This document shows positions 1 through 13,076 of a DNA stretch of 64,000 bases, one piece after another. Source of the stretch: Marisa cornuarietis (Eukaryota > Mollusca > Gastropoda > Architaenioglossa > Ampullariidae); assembly GCA_004794655.1 (NCBI GenBank), contig SMMW01000511.1, positions 1,665,001-1,729,000 on the forward strand, written 5' to 3'. Positions within the stretch are counted from its first letter, which is position 1; each line of letters opens with the position of its first letter. Both the position numbers and the translations under genes were made by a program. The notes below the pieces were generated by a model. That model made no database searches and was not told the DNA's origin. It saw nothing but the letters and a program-made list of their open reading frames with translations.

Positions 1-140
1 ACAGAATACGAAAGACGGAAGGAGAAACAACTATGCAGACAAGTAATAAAAGACAAACATAGAAGACACAAAGAGGATTCAGGGGACGAACAATAACCAT
101 GGAGTGTGTCATAAATGTGCAGAGGAAGATGAGCAGGTGG
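1..140 (-). repeat. Fragment of an interspersed repeat (family C, SINE/LINE-tail-like)
   Basis: In the reverse orientation this stretch resembles the inner part of the copies at about 10020-10330 (minus), 6595-6740 (plus) and 36930-37235 (plus). They share phrases such as a run of GACAATAAAAGACA-type sequence and a GTGCAGA-GAAGA-GAG block. The diagnostic tail is missing here, so this is a partial copy cut by the window edge. The match was made by eye. Confidence 0.4.
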
Positions 141-2430
141 ACTAATCAATTGACGATACTCACAATTATTGATAACTATGTTGATCGGTGTAAGGAGCAG
201 TTCTCATTACATTTGTGAAATGTTACACGTCAACTTCATTTATTACATTTTCCGGGGAACCGATATGGAAAGGGTTGTTTGTGATTGTGATTTTGTAGGC
301 TTTTTTCCTCCCCCCCCCCAACCACTTTTTCAACCCTTTTAATAAAGTGCATTGTGCTGGGTGTTGAGAAAACCGCTGTTGAGTTCGCTGAGGCAGTGAG
401 GCTAAACACTACAAAACATGCTACTAACTCGCAGGACCTTTTGATGTAAGCGATCGAAGTTGAGTGTTGGAACTCATGTCGAGTCTGTGCCTGTCATAGG
501 TGCCTGACAACTGGAGCTCCCAAGACCTAACACTGCCATGACGGGTAGCACGCTGTTCCGGTGACTCCGTTTCGTGTTTTGACTCGGCAACTCTCGTTTT
601 TTTCCTTCGTAACAGCAATACCAGGGAATACGTGTGGGGTGGGGGTAGCAGTGACGAGGCAGTTAAAGTAGGACCTTGGTCAGTATCTCGGAGGTAGCAT
701 CTGCTTCGCTCTGAAATTATAAATTTCTTTATATGTCCTAGTTTACCCAGAGAAAGGGCGGTGGATTGTGACTCATGTAATATGTACTGACGAAACGTAA
801 CTCCTACATCAGTGAGTATCTTAGAATATGGAGTAGCCCAGTAAATCTGTTTTAGAAACAGTTATATTTTTAAGTCTTCGTGTCGAGGCCTAATAGCCTA
901 ACGACTATCTTGGTATTTCCTTGCCTCTGTTGTGCCATAACACGTTAGTGAAGGCTACAGATCAGCCTGTAGACAAAGTTTCACAGCGAAATACGCAACA
1001 AGAAAACTAAGAAAAAAACAGAAAAGAAACCCCATAGGGCATACACTGCTTTAAATTTTAAATCTGCTCAGATCACTTTTGCCTGTATTTATACCTATCG
1101 TACACAGTAAGAAGGAATTTAGCATGCGTGTGCGCGCGCGTGCGTGTGCATATGTGGTAAGGAGGTGGAAGATGACAGTATACCCGCGAAAAGGGTTGGC
1201 GTTGATGAATGTCACGTTCAAGTACAAGAGGATGGAAATAATTAACTTTGCTACCTTTGCCAGCTGGCAACAGGCAGCTAAATTTTTAAACTTCCCAAAC
1301 TGCAGAAAAAGTTGTTGCACGTGGAGAAAGGTTATTGCCAGCTGACACCTATGGATAAGCAGCATCTTTTTCAAAGCTTTTTTTTCTCTTTATTTTTTTT
1401 TACCGTTATAATTAGTGGGTAAGGCAATACGCTGACATTCCGACGCTCCAGTAAATGCAGAAGGGCTCCACCAAAACAATGCTGGCTCGTAGTTTATCGA
1501 GGTTCCTTTCACAGGGAATAGATTCTCAGGTGTCAACAACATGAAGTGACCGTGACCCCTAGTTCTCCCTATCAGTGTTTTGCTGAAAGACCTTAAAACG
1601 AGACACGGGTAGTGTGAAGTGTTACTTTATTTAACATATTTATTTGTTGCGATATCTGGCAAACATGGTCACACGCTGGACAGAAGCCAAGTCGACAAAG
1701 CTCAACAGACGTGTGAGAAACCATCCCCTTCCCCTCGCAAGCAGGTGGAGAGACACATTCCACTCTTTGGTCTTTGTACGAGACCTTAACCCTGCTTAAG
1801 GATGAATTATTCTTTCAGCTTCTATAGGGGAACAGATGTTCGCATATCCATAACACTAAGCATTTGTCACTCAGTTTAATCACGAACTTGTATTACTGGA
1901 CTGCTTGCAGACGATTTTTTTAAGTCATAGAACGAGGCTGGCGTGTACAAAGCTTCCGGTTTAGTCACATTAATTGTTAAAGCTCGCCGAGACTAACAGC
2001 GGAGGACTTCGTAAGAGGCTAAGCGTTGGTCTCGGCAGACAGACAGCATTCCACCCTATGCACGTCCGTGGTTTAATCAGGACGATAGTTTCCGCCAAAT
2101 GATTGACTTAGTTTTCAGAACTGAACAGTCGCCACTTCTCAGCCTCCCCCAGTGAGCCCATGCTCGGTAGCATAGTGGTCACACACACACACACCCATGG
2201 CATCACTGGAGTGAGAATCGTAGTGTCCGAGTATCCCTGTTTTTCATCTACCCCATACTAGACCATAATCCCTTGCGCTTGAAGTACCAAAATAAAAAAA
2301 AGGACAGGAATCACTTTCCTACCAAAATAAACCAACTTGCCAACTTAGGTAAGAAAATGAGCTACATCTATAGCTTTCTGTGGGCTTTGGAATTTTGCGA
2401 CTCTTTGCAAACAGATAGATCGAGAGCGAT
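141..2430. other. No gene recognised
   Basis: Non-coding sequence with only short shadow frames. A small GCGT/GTGC-rich patch lies near 1120-1150 and a short CA run at about 2180-2195. No conserved protein signature was seen on either strand. If USP1 is transcribed from outside the window, this could be its intron. Confidence 0.5.
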
Positions 2431-2444
2431 GTGTGTGTGTGTGA

Positions 2445-2503
<59 letters not shown>
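2431..2503. repeat. Compound (GT)n-(GA)n microsatellite
   Basis: A GT run interrupted by GAGTGA is followed directly by a GA run. It is open in several frames only because it is a dinucleotide repeat. Confidence 0.9.
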
Positions 2504-2504
<1 letters not shown>

Positions 2505-2971
2505 AAAAAAGAGCATGCGCAAAAAAGAACATAACTGGAAACGTTATGAACAAGGGGGAAGATACAAGTGTTTCAAACCTATTTGCTACCTAACGGTTAT
2601 TTGCCACAGGGGAGAGCAATTTTGGCAGCAACTGTGAAGCTTTACCTGCTAAGCCCACAGCATGTAGACTGCTTTATCTCCTGCATCGTAAATCGTTCAG
2701 TGGCAGGAGATGGGGGAGGAACTGCATGAAAACACATTGTCCTGCCTGACAAGCCGCTTGAATGGAGATCCAGCATCAGTATACGACGACGGCGACTACA
2801 CTCAGTCCCAAACAACAGCAGTTGTTACAGCTCTTGCTAGTGTCTGTTGTAAGGGTTCTGACTTGAATGGTCCTTGGTGCCTGTACCGTAGAATACAGAG
2901 AGCAAATCGGCGAGAGGTTTTTATGTAATTCTGTGTCAAAATGGATTATCATTACTGCAACAGTTATGTTT

Positions 2972-3155
2972 GGCGGTCCGGTGGCGCAACGGTTAGCGCC
3001 TGTCACCAATACAGTGAAGGTTGGCTGTCCTGGGTTCAGCTCTCGTCTCGGGCACGCTGTTCTTTCTCTACATGTGACATCTGTTTACAGGGCTGGCTGC
3101 CTTGCCGTGATATAGCCTTAGTTGCTGGCTCGGCGTAAAACACCAATTAAAAAAA
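2972..3155 (+). mobile_element. tRNA-derived SINE (family A), full copy
   Basis: The head is tRNA-like, with an A-box-like GGCGCAACGGTTAGCG and a B-box-like GGGTTCAGCTCTC about 40 bp later. The body ends in GGCTCGGCGTAAAACACC and an A-rich tail. The copy is bracketed by an almost perfect 13-bp direct repeat (AACAGTTATSTTT at 2959-2971 and 3156-3168, one mismatch), the mark of LINE-assisted insertion. Other copies lie at 4165-4376, 6886-7042, 25524-25712, 27135-27320 and 27437-27562. Confidence 0.85.
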
Positions 3156-3168
3156 AACAGTTATCTTT

Positions 3169-3767
3169 CCCCGAAGGTAACGACACTGCAATATTTGCCT
3201 CCCCTATTTCTCGGACTTGGCGGCCTTGATCGTGGAGTCAATCCTGAAGCAAGCATAGACTTGTCCAGCGAAGATTTGTAATGTTAAATATTTTCGTTTG
3301 CCGAGTATGGGCTACAGTGGATTAACAAATATGGTTTGTCTTTTTTAAACAAAAAATCGATTTCTGTAGTTCGGGGTGGAGAGGTGAAGGGAGAAAGGTT
3401 CAAGTTAAAAGTAAACAGAAGGCTGTATGCTAGAATCTTCTGCAACCGCATTTTGTTTTGTTTATCTTTGGTTTGTTGCTCGTCGGCGTGTGGTTCCCGC
3501 CTTGTCATTATTATGTCGTGTAGCTGTCACATTACTCCGCTAGACATGGTTCATTTGGAAATTCCCACAGCGCAAAACTCAACCTGACTGACTTGCCAGT
3601 GCAGACATGTGTGGGAATGAGGAGCAGCTACTGCTGTCGACTTCACTTCTTCTTTTAATTTGTCGTGCTGCACCTGTTAACACGCTCCCCCCCCCCCGCA
3701 TCCTCATTCACCCTCAAAAAAGGTTCTTTTTCGTACAGGTGCTTGTGGATACATTCATCGTCCTAAA
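3169..3767. other. No gene recognised
   Basis: Non-coding sequence containing a short poly-C tract near 3690. No motif was recognised. Confidence 0.5.
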
Positions 3768-5024
3768 CAGGGCCGGCTGTAAGTAATTGGAGGCCCTAGG
3801 CGAAGTGAATTTGGCCCCAAATGAAATAGAAATATAAACACCGAAAAAATAAAATTATACAATTTATTTTAATAAACCTACCTGTATCTATATCTAATTC
3901 AACAAATAACTGAAATTCATATAGCCCAATTTCCGTAGCGTTTGTAACCGAGTGGTGAGGTATTTGGTGTGGCTCGGCAACAGACTTCCAACACTCACTC
4001 CAACAAAGGCAGGAACAGTCAAGCAAGTCTGCACCCCTTTATTCCGCACTACGTTGTCATGGCTACGGCTGTGTCGTGTCGTCAGAGGAGCTCGAAGTCA
4101 GGGCTGTCTCTTCTCGTCTTCTTCTATCCACCGCACGACTGTTCTGCCCGTCTCGTTGTTTGTTTATTTGGTTGAAAAAAGTTCTTCCACCATGCGGTGA
4201 TTTCGCACTATGGGGGGAAAGGGAGGGGGGATGAAACCGGAGAAAACCCACGGCGCCCAGCCCTGTGAACAGGTGTCACAGACAGAGTTTCCCGAGACGA
4301 GATCTGAGCCGCTCACTGCAGTGGTGACAAGCGAGTGTTTTAACCGCTACACTACCCCGACCCCGACAGCTTCAAACTTACGCTATCACCCCTCGGTCGA
4401 ACTTACCAGAAACCATCCCTTTCTTTTCCCCAAGGTCTGGTTACGCAGCTTCGCCCTGTCCCTGACCCCATGGCGGCATAACCCAGCATCCACCACCCGG
4501 GTCCAAGGCCAGACTTCATAAAGTGTAAAGTATGTGAGAGCGCGTGTGTGTGCATGCGTGTGTGTGTGCGCGCGCATGCGTTTAGTCGTCGACGATTGTG
4601 TGTGAATGTCGGTGCGCGTGCATATGCGTGCGCAGGTGTGTACCCGTGTGATGACCGTATGTACGTATGCGAGTGTGTGCGTGTACGTGCATGATGGTCC
4701 TAAGAGTACAACTGTCTGGTCAGGGCCTTCCCTAGTGGGTCAGGAGACTTCGTAACCGTCGATGTAACAATAGGCGGGACAGGTCGAGGCTGGTTGTTAT
4801 GTACAAAGCCGGAGTGAGCAAGGGACAGTACTGTGAACCACTCGACCTCTACCCTCTACAAAAACAAAAAAATAACACAATACACTACTGAAGTGCTACA
4901 TATGTTTGAGATTTGTTCCAAGTTTCGCAATTTTTTCTATACAAAAATGTTTGTGAGTCCAGCGGGAGGCCCCAGCATTAGGAGGCCCTAGGACCTAGTT
5001 TGCCTGTGCCTAGAGCCGGCCCTG
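3768..5024. mobile_element. Non-autonomous hAT-like DNA transposon
   Basis: The left end begins CAGGGCCGGCTGTA and the right end finishes TAGAGCCGGCCCTG, giving imperfect terminal inverted repeats. A GGAGGCCCTAGG block lies just inside both ends. The flanks GTCCTAAA (3760-3767) and GTGTTAAA (5025-5032) agree at six of eight positions, consistent with the 8-bp target duplication of hAT elements. No transposase is visible inside. The interior carries a nested SINE (4165-4376) and a GT/GCGT-rich tract (4530-4690). It is probably old. Confidence 0.7.
4165..4376 (-). mobile_element. SINE family A, antisense copy nested in the hAT-like element
   Basis: Read on the minus strand, a tRNA-like head (TAGCGGTTAAAACAC, then GGCTCAGATCTCGTCTCGGG) leads into the CACCTGTTCACAGGGCTGG body motif and a tail with GGTTTTCTCCGG and GGTGGAAGAAC. 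It shares this organisation with the copies at 2972 and 25524. Confidence 0.65.
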
Positions 5025-5032
5025 GTGTTAAA

Positions 5033-6590
5033 GTTTGTGACCCTTACATTGTTAACTGCTGAGTAGGTTTCAAGTGCTGACGAGTGCATTTTCTTACAGC
5101 TATGAACTAATCAACATGCACGTCCCGCGAATTAAAGAGCGTGAAAAGCCTCTCCTTGTTGTACCTGGTCACAACTAGTCGCAGACTTGATTAAAGGGGT
5201 TGTCTCCCTGAAGGGCACACGCTCATCGCTTACCTTTTCACCTTTTCACCTTTACATGTGGCACGAGATTTCTTCCACGCCAACCCCGCTTTCCCCAGAA
5301 CAACCTCCACCTTCTTTCCCATCTACCCCTCCTCCCCTTCCCTCCATCCACACCCCCTTTCCCCCACCGCACTTGCTCTTCACGCTTGAAAACTCAGTGA
5401 CGTGGTTGGCTTCGTACGTGGGAATCAAGTGCACTTTGCTGGGAGGGGGGTAGGTGGGGGGTGGGGACGACTGCAGCTCAGGGTCATGCCACCCGTATCG
5501 TTCTGCTGAGCTTTGTTTTCTTTTCGTTTGCCAGACACGAACGTGACAAATATTTTTTAAACAACATCCCCCTTTTCTTCGGGGAAGTCAGTACCTGCCA
5601 ACATCTGAGGCTGAGGAAGATACACATTCACTCAGTCGCCGGGTCGCTCGTTCGCTCGTTCAGTCATTCAAACACACACGTGCGCGCTCTGGCGTTTTTC
5701 GCTTCCTTGTCAAATACAAACATAAAAGCACCGCTCCAAAACGGCAGAGCAAGAATAATCAACAGTAAAAAAACAAAGAACTGATTCAGTTTTGCATCAC
5801 AAGCCAGTAAATGTTCTACTAGTAGGTGAAATAGTCTGTGTATATGTAGAGAATTTAAGATGAAACTATAAAGTAAAGAACAATAGCTTTAAAAAAAAAA
5901 ACAAGACATTGCCATTAGGGCTGAGGATATAGGCCTGTAATAAAGGCCTACTCACATCGAGAGAGAGAGAGATGGGCAGACTCCGAGAGAGTGAGAGATG
6001 GACAGACTCTCCACACACTGCGAGCATTCACAAACTGGCTAAAGAGTAAAAAGTGCGAAGGTGGAGGGTTTTAGACTTGGAAATTCTGTCTTTAGTGCAA
6101 GCATGGCTGATAGCATGTAAGACGAATCTGCTTAACACCAGGTGTTGCATTTTGCACACCCACAGACTCGAGGCTTTCGACAACATAACAAGAGAGAATT
6201 CGGGAACAGTGCGTAAATCGTGTTTTTATGCTTAGCTTGTCCAAACCCTCGCACAGTGTTTCCATGGGGAGTGGACTGCAGTTGATGTTTTCGTCCGCAA
6301 TTAAACTTATCGCAGCATGCTAGGGACGAGTATGCTCAGTAATATAATGTGTAATTAAATACATAATTACACTTGGGAAAGGTACAGGTGATTTCCATCC
6401 TTTCCCAATCATCATTTTTCTATTTCTTTCACAAAGCTGTCCATGATATAGTCCAGAACTGTTTATAAGTGCAAAGTGATTGCTAAATTCGTGATCGCTG
6501 CTTCAGCTTGGAACTAGTCCAGACCTGTCAGTATGTATGTTAACGGTTTACATTGAATGTTCCCGTGGAAGACAAGAACGTTTTCAAGGA
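5033..6590. other. No gene recognised
   Basis: Non-coding sequence with a C/T-rich patch at about 5290-5360 and a GA-rich patch at 5958-6000. The open frames here are short and show no family signature. Confidence 0.5.
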
Positions 6591-6594
6591 AAAC

Positions 6595-6740
6595 TGTTGT
6601 TTATTCTTCCGTCCCTCGTGTTCTATCCATGTAGTCCACGTCTCTTCCCCGTTCTAAGCGTTAAGAGCATGCTCTCTATGAGTGTGAATATGCGCTATAC
6701 AAATCTTCATTTATTATTATTATTATTATTATTATTACTA
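6595..6740 (+). repeat. Interspersed repeat family C with (ATT)n tail
   Basis: The copy ends ATGAGTGTGAATATGCGCTATACAAATC followed by an (ATT)n run that turns into (ACT)n. The same ending, with the preceding CGTTAAGAGCATGCTC-type sequence, recurs in reverse at about 10020-10330 and again at 36930-37235. A microsatellite-tailed 3' end is typical of LINE-mobilised SINEs and truncated LINEs. Confidence 0.6.
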
Positions 6741-6885
6741 CTACTACTACTACATGATGTTTTAGGCACCGCTGCTGGCACTTTCGGTGAAGGAGAGTGT
6801 ATTTTTTTTTTAGTGATGGAAACAGTTGTTCTAAACTTGTGGTCTCAACTAACCTTAATAACACATATCGGTATGTCATCGTTAT

Positions 6886-7042
6886 CAGTGGTGGGTGGTC
6901 ACTAGTACAGTGTGAATGCAGTCGGTTCAGATTTCGGTTCGAGCACGCTGTACTTTCTGTGTATATGGGACTACGAAGCTGGCCGCTTTACTGTAGTAGT
7001 GACCGGACTCCTGGCTCACCGTGAAACACTTCCCTATCGCTC
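6886..7042 (+). mobile_element. Diverged SINE family A copy
   Basis: It contains the family core: GGTTCAGATTTCGGTTCGAGCACGCTGT, then GAAGCTGGCCGCTTTACTGTAGT and CTGGCTCACCGTGAAAC. It is clearly more diverged than the copy at 2972. Confidence 0.55.
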
Positions 7043-8674
7043 ATGACAGGGGGCCATTCAAGCAGTCGGAAAAATTAGGCAACTTTCTATCTTCATTGCA
7101 TTTCGTAGCCTTTTTATGTCAGCTGCCATTAGTATTTATTCTAGAAGATATTGGCTAGAACAAATTGCTGCGTGCAAATCGACTTAACAGAAATTTGAAA
7201 ACGCGCCAAGAAGTCTGATGTGCATATCTCTACTTGATGCTTTATGTTTCTCTCTGAACGGTGCGAAAATAAAAAAAAACTTACTGCATGCAGAGAAGAT
7301 TCCAAGCCTATATCTCATGAAAACATCGTCCTTGACAGTCGAGCTCAGGATATAAGCAGATCATAAAACATCGAAACATGCGTTTTATCGCTCAACCGGA
7401 AATACCGCCATGACGAAAGCTGTAGCCGTCGCCGCAGAACGCTTGACTGTTGGTTTTAACTGCAAGTGTCTGTTGAACATCATATCCTTGGTACTTTTTG
7501 TTATTAAGGTGATTTAATAAATATATTATTACTTTAATGCATGCTTGTAGCTTGAAATTGATATGTTCTATTACTGCTTTGTTACATATTTTACACATAA
7601 CGGACAGCATGAAGAGTTATCATTTTTCCTGCTGATAATTTTATGTTTACGAAGTTTGAATTGAAAGTGATATATGTTCAGTATCTGTTCAACTAAGTTA
7701 TTTTTGCTTATGTTTCATTTCAAGTCAAAATCTTGTTTTGACAGTTGCTCAAAGCTCAGCCATATTTTACTCCCAGTTGCCTCAGGATTGTTCTTGTGTC
7801 TCACACGTGCGGTTCTTCTTGCTTTATCGCCGCCAGCTGATTAGCGAGCTATTTTTTGCTCTGAAAAATGCGCCTGTGCCTTGAGAGTGTGCAGATTGAA
7901 TGCTTTGATTGCTTCCTTCATTCAGGTTACACGTGAGGCAGCCATGTCCGCCTATGGAGTGCGTGTCTCAGCCAGAAGATGGATGATGTCAGCGCAAATA
8001 TTATTAAGGAAATAAATAAATTTTAAAAAAAACTCAACACTTTTGTCTTGTTTGGAGTTTTGAAAACGCGACTGTCAGAATGTGAACGCACTGTTCATTA
8101 TTAAGACTGAGACTTTGATACGTCTACCCCTGGGTGCGAAAAATACATTCTGGTTGTTTCCTGAATGTACGGGTAGCAGCGCAGTGCAGATCATTAATGA
8201 AATACCGGAATTATTGTTGGTGTGTGTTGTAAAGTCTTTTATGTATACCTCAGAAATGTGGCCGAGGGTTTTACTGAACTGTACAGTTTTAAAACAGAAA
8301 TTGCAAAACTGTATTGCAGTGTTACTGTTAAATGTTCTTGCTAGTTTTTTTAAAACATTTTTTCTAAAATTATTCAAAAGATTTTTATTTTTCTAGAAAA
8401 GTATGCGATAAATATAACATCTGTTGTACGTCGTCTGACTAGGACCCTCGCACCACATGCATTTACATTTGTATTCTTTGCTTCTCCACTATTTTTGCTA
8501 ATGTCCCCGTTTTTAAAGAAGCAGATTGGAAACAGTGTTCCACTTGTTTCTACAGTTATTAGCTGATCTTGAATAGTGACCCTGTACATTTCAAGCCTTT
8601 ACCAATGTTCTCTAACTTGACAGATAGACGAGGTAGGGTGCGTATTTAATTCTAACCATTTCGTTTGTTGACAG
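7043..8674. other. No exon recognised; presumed intron of USP1
   Basis: AT-rich sequence with no recognisable Usp N-terminal exon. The exon at 8675 begins in phase 1, so an upstream exon must exist. None was found between positions 1 and 8674, so it probably lies outside the window. Confidence 0.45.
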
Positions 8675-11313
8675 ACTACCTCAAGTACATTCATAAAGAA
8701 AACACCAAGGTGAGGATAGTGTTTTGCCCGGAAAACTGGTCCAACATCGGTCCTTTAGAAGGTGAGCTGTCTTCCACACCTTTGTCTTCAGTCTAACAGC
8801 ATAATCATCGTCTTCGTCGCCATCATTATCATCAGTCTTGGAAGGAACTTAAAATGCGTGTTTAATTGTGTTTGACGAGAATTAAATCATAGAATAGCCG
8901 TGAACTGTCTGTCGGCCTGTCAGCTAAAGTGTGTCAGATAATCTTTGCATGTTTTTTTTTCTTTTTAACGCATGTTTTTCTAATTCACCTCATTCCACTG
9001 TTTTTGTCCCCCAAGATATGTTTTGTATTATTTATGCAGTAAAGGGGGGAAGGGCGGAGATATAGTGAACCCGAGTTCGCGCATGCGGAGTAGATACCCG
9101 ATTAACTTTAGGGATGGGCAGCACGGAAGACAACATGGACACTGCCCTCAAAAAGCTTTCCCGAAACAATTGAGGGCCTTAACACCTCAGTCCCTTACGA
9201 CCTTAAGGTCAGTGAGCTTCTTTAACCTTTCCTGTCGATACAGCAACTTGACGCAGCAGAGAAAATGATGAGGGATGAGACAAGGGAGGTAAGCGAGGAC
9301 ACGAGTACGAGAAGACAAAAACGTGGAGAAAGGAGAAGGCCTTTATTCGAAGTCATAAATATTTAATGATCTCATTCTCTGCAGCAATTTAGCCCTGGTT
9401 TTTTTTTAAACTAAAATATGTTTCCAATGTAATGCTAAATAGAGGAGCACAGATTTTAAAAAAAGCGGGAAAGATTATTACAGGAGCTTGTTAAAGGAAA
9501 AGATTGTGCATATAAAAACATTGTCTTGTGACATTTTTTTCGTTATTTATTGATCCTGTCGTCAGTGCAACAACAAGCTAGTTTTTATTGCCATAAGTAT
9601 GTCCCTTGTTATTGTCCCTGTGCGCGGAGAGGATGTGTAGGCTGTCTTTAAATGTCATAATAGTCACGAGAGATAAATAGGAGACAGAGAATAAACAACA
9701 GTGCTGAGTTCCACTGTCAAGCTTACACCAAAAATATTTATTACTTGTTTTACTAAACCCCAGCAGAGGCCTTTGGGGGCTGGCGACTAGGGCAACCGCG
9801 ATAGGAGATAATATAATATAGTGTATAATATAATATATTACAGTATATAGCCTACACTTACGGCTCTCGACCCCGCTTATGACACTCGCCCAGGGCCCCG
9901 TGTATTGCTAAGGCCGCCTCTCACTCCAGTGTCCAGGTTATAAATATTTGCTTCTTGTACCACCGAATAGCCTCTCCTTTTCATCTCCCACTACACTCCA
10001 CTTTTGTCGAGGGGCGACTGTTTGAAGCGGAATTAATAATAATAATAATAACCCTGTGATTTATACAGCGCATACTCACACTCATAAGGAGCGAGTTCTT
10101 AGTGCTTGAGACAAGAACGAGACATGGAAAACATACTAAGGACGGAAGGTAAATAACAAAACGGATGACAATAAAAGACATATCGAAAACGCAAAGAGGG
10201 ATCTGGTAATAAAAACTGAGTATTTCGTGATTGTGCAGAAGAAGACGAGTAGGAAAGTAGCCAATAGACGAAGTGGGCGGGATTGGTGAACATGGACTAG
10301 CATTGTGTGGACTGTTGTAAGGTATAATTACTGGTCAAAGACGGAAACCTGTTAGACACAAAGAGGACAACACACCGCTTTTCTTGTTACAGCGAGAATA
10401 GGTGAATCGCCATTACACCCGCTTCATTTTTTTACGGTTTGTTTTAGTGACGGGAATTTCGGAATTTTCTCGAACTTGCGGCCATTATTCCCTTTTCATA
10501 CACTAGGCCCATGATGTAGGTAAAAGTTACCACTCCGATGTTTTGAGCAGTTTGGCAGGATATGAGCAGTATCAATGCAGTAAACTAACGCTCGTCCAGA
10601 CCACAAGTGTCGATGAACGCGTGTGGATGGCATAAGAAGGTTGCGCCCCTTTGTTGCAGGTCCCACACCTGGGCGGCTGGAGGAGCTGAGGGCGGAGACG
10701 CGGGCTCAGGTGGATGCTCTGAAGGAGAAAGCCATGGGGATACTAGAGGCCGCTCAGGTAAGTCACGTGCTGTCTACTGCCCGGAAAAATCCGAGTTGTT
10801 GTCCATACCTTGCGGTCTTGACCGTGTGTTTGTTCATTATGCGTTGGAGAAGATGCCATCATACAATTGAACAAACGAGAAAAAGAAGGTGAAATTGTTG
10901 AGAAAATTCTCACCTTTTATGTACGGTAAGAAGACATCGATGGTCACGCATCTTGCCTCAGGGACTATAACTGCAGACCTTGCTAGCTACTGTCGATCCG
11001 TAGTTACGACACTTCGCCTGCGTGTGTGTGAGTGAGAGAGAGAGAGAAAGTCAGTATTAATGAACATATATTAACAAGACGAGAACCATGTTTTAATACC
11101 AATCCGCAGGTGACAGGGCAGTTCGTGGAGCTGGTGGGGAAGCGTCCGTCCGAAGAGATTGTCAAGTACGCTTCTGCCGAACACGCGTCCCTCGTCGTCA
11201 TGGGGTCACGTGGTGTGAGCACGATCAGGCGCACCATCCTGGGCAGCTGCTCCAACGACGTGCTGCACCACGCGCATTGCCCGGTGCTCGTATGTAACCA
11301 TCCGCACAAGTAG
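8675..11313 (+). CDS. USP1: universal stress protein family, last three exons (5' partial)
   Basis: Three exons join cleanly: 8675-8761 (enters in phase 1, leaves in phase 1), 10660-10757 and 11110-11313, which ends in TAG. The splice sites are TTGACAG/GTGAGC, TTGCAG/GTAAGT and CCGCAG. The joined product is about 128 residues of a Usp (UspA) alpha/beta domain. Exon one encodes YLKYIHKENTKVRIVFCPEN, exon two an amphipathic helix (RLEELRAETRAQVDALKEK), and the last exon the strand LVVMGSRG, the loop GVSTIRRTILGS and a closing PVLVC strand. The G-x2-G-x(8-9)-G-S type loop is the ATP-binding motif of ATP-binding Usp members. The first exon, normally carrying VVLAVDxS, is missing and must lie upstream of the window. 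USP2 exon 1 ends with a T in the matching phase, so T|AC would encode the Tyr expected before YLK. Its cellular role in animals is poorly defined, with stress tolerance the usual proposal. Confidence 0.88.
10020..10330 (-). repeat. Interspersed repeat family C, antisense copy in USP1 intron
   Basis: On the minus strand it ends TGAGTGTGAGTATGCGCTGTAT followed by an (ATT)n tail, like the copy at 6595-6740. The body matches the copy at 36930-37235 (GTTTTCGATATGTC, TTTTGTTATTTACC). Confidence 0.6.
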
Positions 11314-11546
11314 CGCGGGCGGTCTGGCCTCTGAACAAGTCCCCACGTAGACCGTGGCGAGTTTCAAGAATATGGATATACTCTTGCTCATGTATGATTA
11401 AATTTTTGAAGTTATCTGTACATGTGTTTTGTTAACTTTTGGGGTTTTTTTCTTTCTTATGTCTCCAGATCCATTACGTGCTTCAACTTGTATAACGTAA
11501 TTGTCTTTCATCTTCATTTCTTTCGATTGATCAAAATGGTAATACC

Positions 11547-11552
11547 AATAAA
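11547..11552 (+). promoter_or_regulatory. Polyadenylation signal of USP1
   Basis: The canonical AATAAA lies 234 nt past the USP1 stop codon. Confidence 0.6.
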
Positions 11553-11559
11553 ACTTGTT

Positions 11560-13076
11560 TTCTATAATGCTGACCTGAACTGCTGATCTTGGCCTAAGAA
11601 AATCTTAGTCAATCTCAAAACAGTCTGGATTGAAAGAGTTTTAGGGGCGTAGGTTGACAGGAAATTTATTCTAAGTTGAGGGCGTTTGGTACAAAAATTA
11701 CCTCTGGTCTTACATTTGTGTCATAATGGGTCTCAAAGTAGCCTGGTGTCGTAAAATGAGTGGGGTAGTTGTACAGGAGTATAGATATGAGCTCAGACCA
11801 GGGCCATTGCCAGCAGAGAGGTAGGTCAATGTCGATATTTTAAATGCTAAACGCGGTTAGCCAGGAAAGTGAATGATTGATGTTGATGTTCATATCGGTG
11901 GTGAGATCATGACGAATGGAAATAAATCTTTGAAGTTCAAACTAAACAGCTTTGCAGACATAAAATATTATGCTGGAAAGTCAAACTATGATCGAGAACG
12001 ATACCTAAACTGAGCAGATGAACATAGCGATGAAAGAGCTGACTGTGGCATATTCCTAGACACACACAAGAACTCGATGAAGGCTGCGCGGCTCATGGGA
12101 GGTCACTACACGCGAAGTAAACACGAAAGAGTTACTTCCCTCTATTCAGGGCGACCTACGCCGTAATCATTTTTATTTGTTTCACACTGTGTGATACGTT
12201 TGTAATGCAGAAAGCTGTATATTTTGTAAGTCGGCAAATTTTTATAAGGGACACTTGTACAGCTTTCTTTAATCCCCACGAATTATTGTGCATAAAATGT
12301 TCTACTTGAGTCACCTTGTTCAAATAAAGTGTTTCTATGGTCTATGGATTTTTTTTTTTTTTTTTACCTTTTGTGTGTAGGGGGTATTAACAAACATTGT
12401 AATTGACGAAGTTTTGTTGTTGTTGTTGTTGTGTTTTTGTTTGTTTGTGTGTGTATGTTTTTTTGTGTGGATAGAGCATGGTAAAATGGCTTCACACGTG
12501 CGTATAATGGGCAATGAACAGTTTCAGCTATTGATCATGTTCATGACTAGGTAGTAAAAAGTGACAGAAAACTTTTCTCATGTCTGACATCTTTGGTGCA
12601 AACATGACTAGGAGCTAGTCTTACTGTTGTGTCTTTAAAAAAAAGTCTCAGCTTTTGTAACTCTTGTACATACCACATGCAAATTTGCAAAAAATATATA
12701 TATATATATATATCTAATATTAATCTTGTTGGTACCATAGATACATAAACATCTTTCGTTAACTGAAGGTAGCTTAATACCAGTATTATGAAATCAAGAA
12801 ATGGGTTGGTAATCTTTCAACCAGAATAGAATGTCTTTTTATTCTGGTATGTCTGCGTGTGGTGTAACCAAGGTGTTCTGATGAATATGGTGGAGGCATA
12901 GCACCAAACATGACAGTGGAAAGTGATGAAGGTAGGATGTAGCGATGGAGGTGCATTTTCGGCTTGCGAACCCGAGAGACACTTTAAAAAAGTGGAAGAA
13001 AAAAACCAGCTTAGCTTCATCTGTCATTGCCTTAAGGTGCTTTCAAGACCTACAACTCTTCATCTGTCGTCTGTAA
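11560..13076. other. Intergenic, no gene recognised
   Basis: AT-rich sequence with a poly-T run near 12350, a GTT/GTTT-rich patch (12415-12465) and a (TA)n run at about 12694-12712. No supported coding sequence. Confidence 0.5.
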
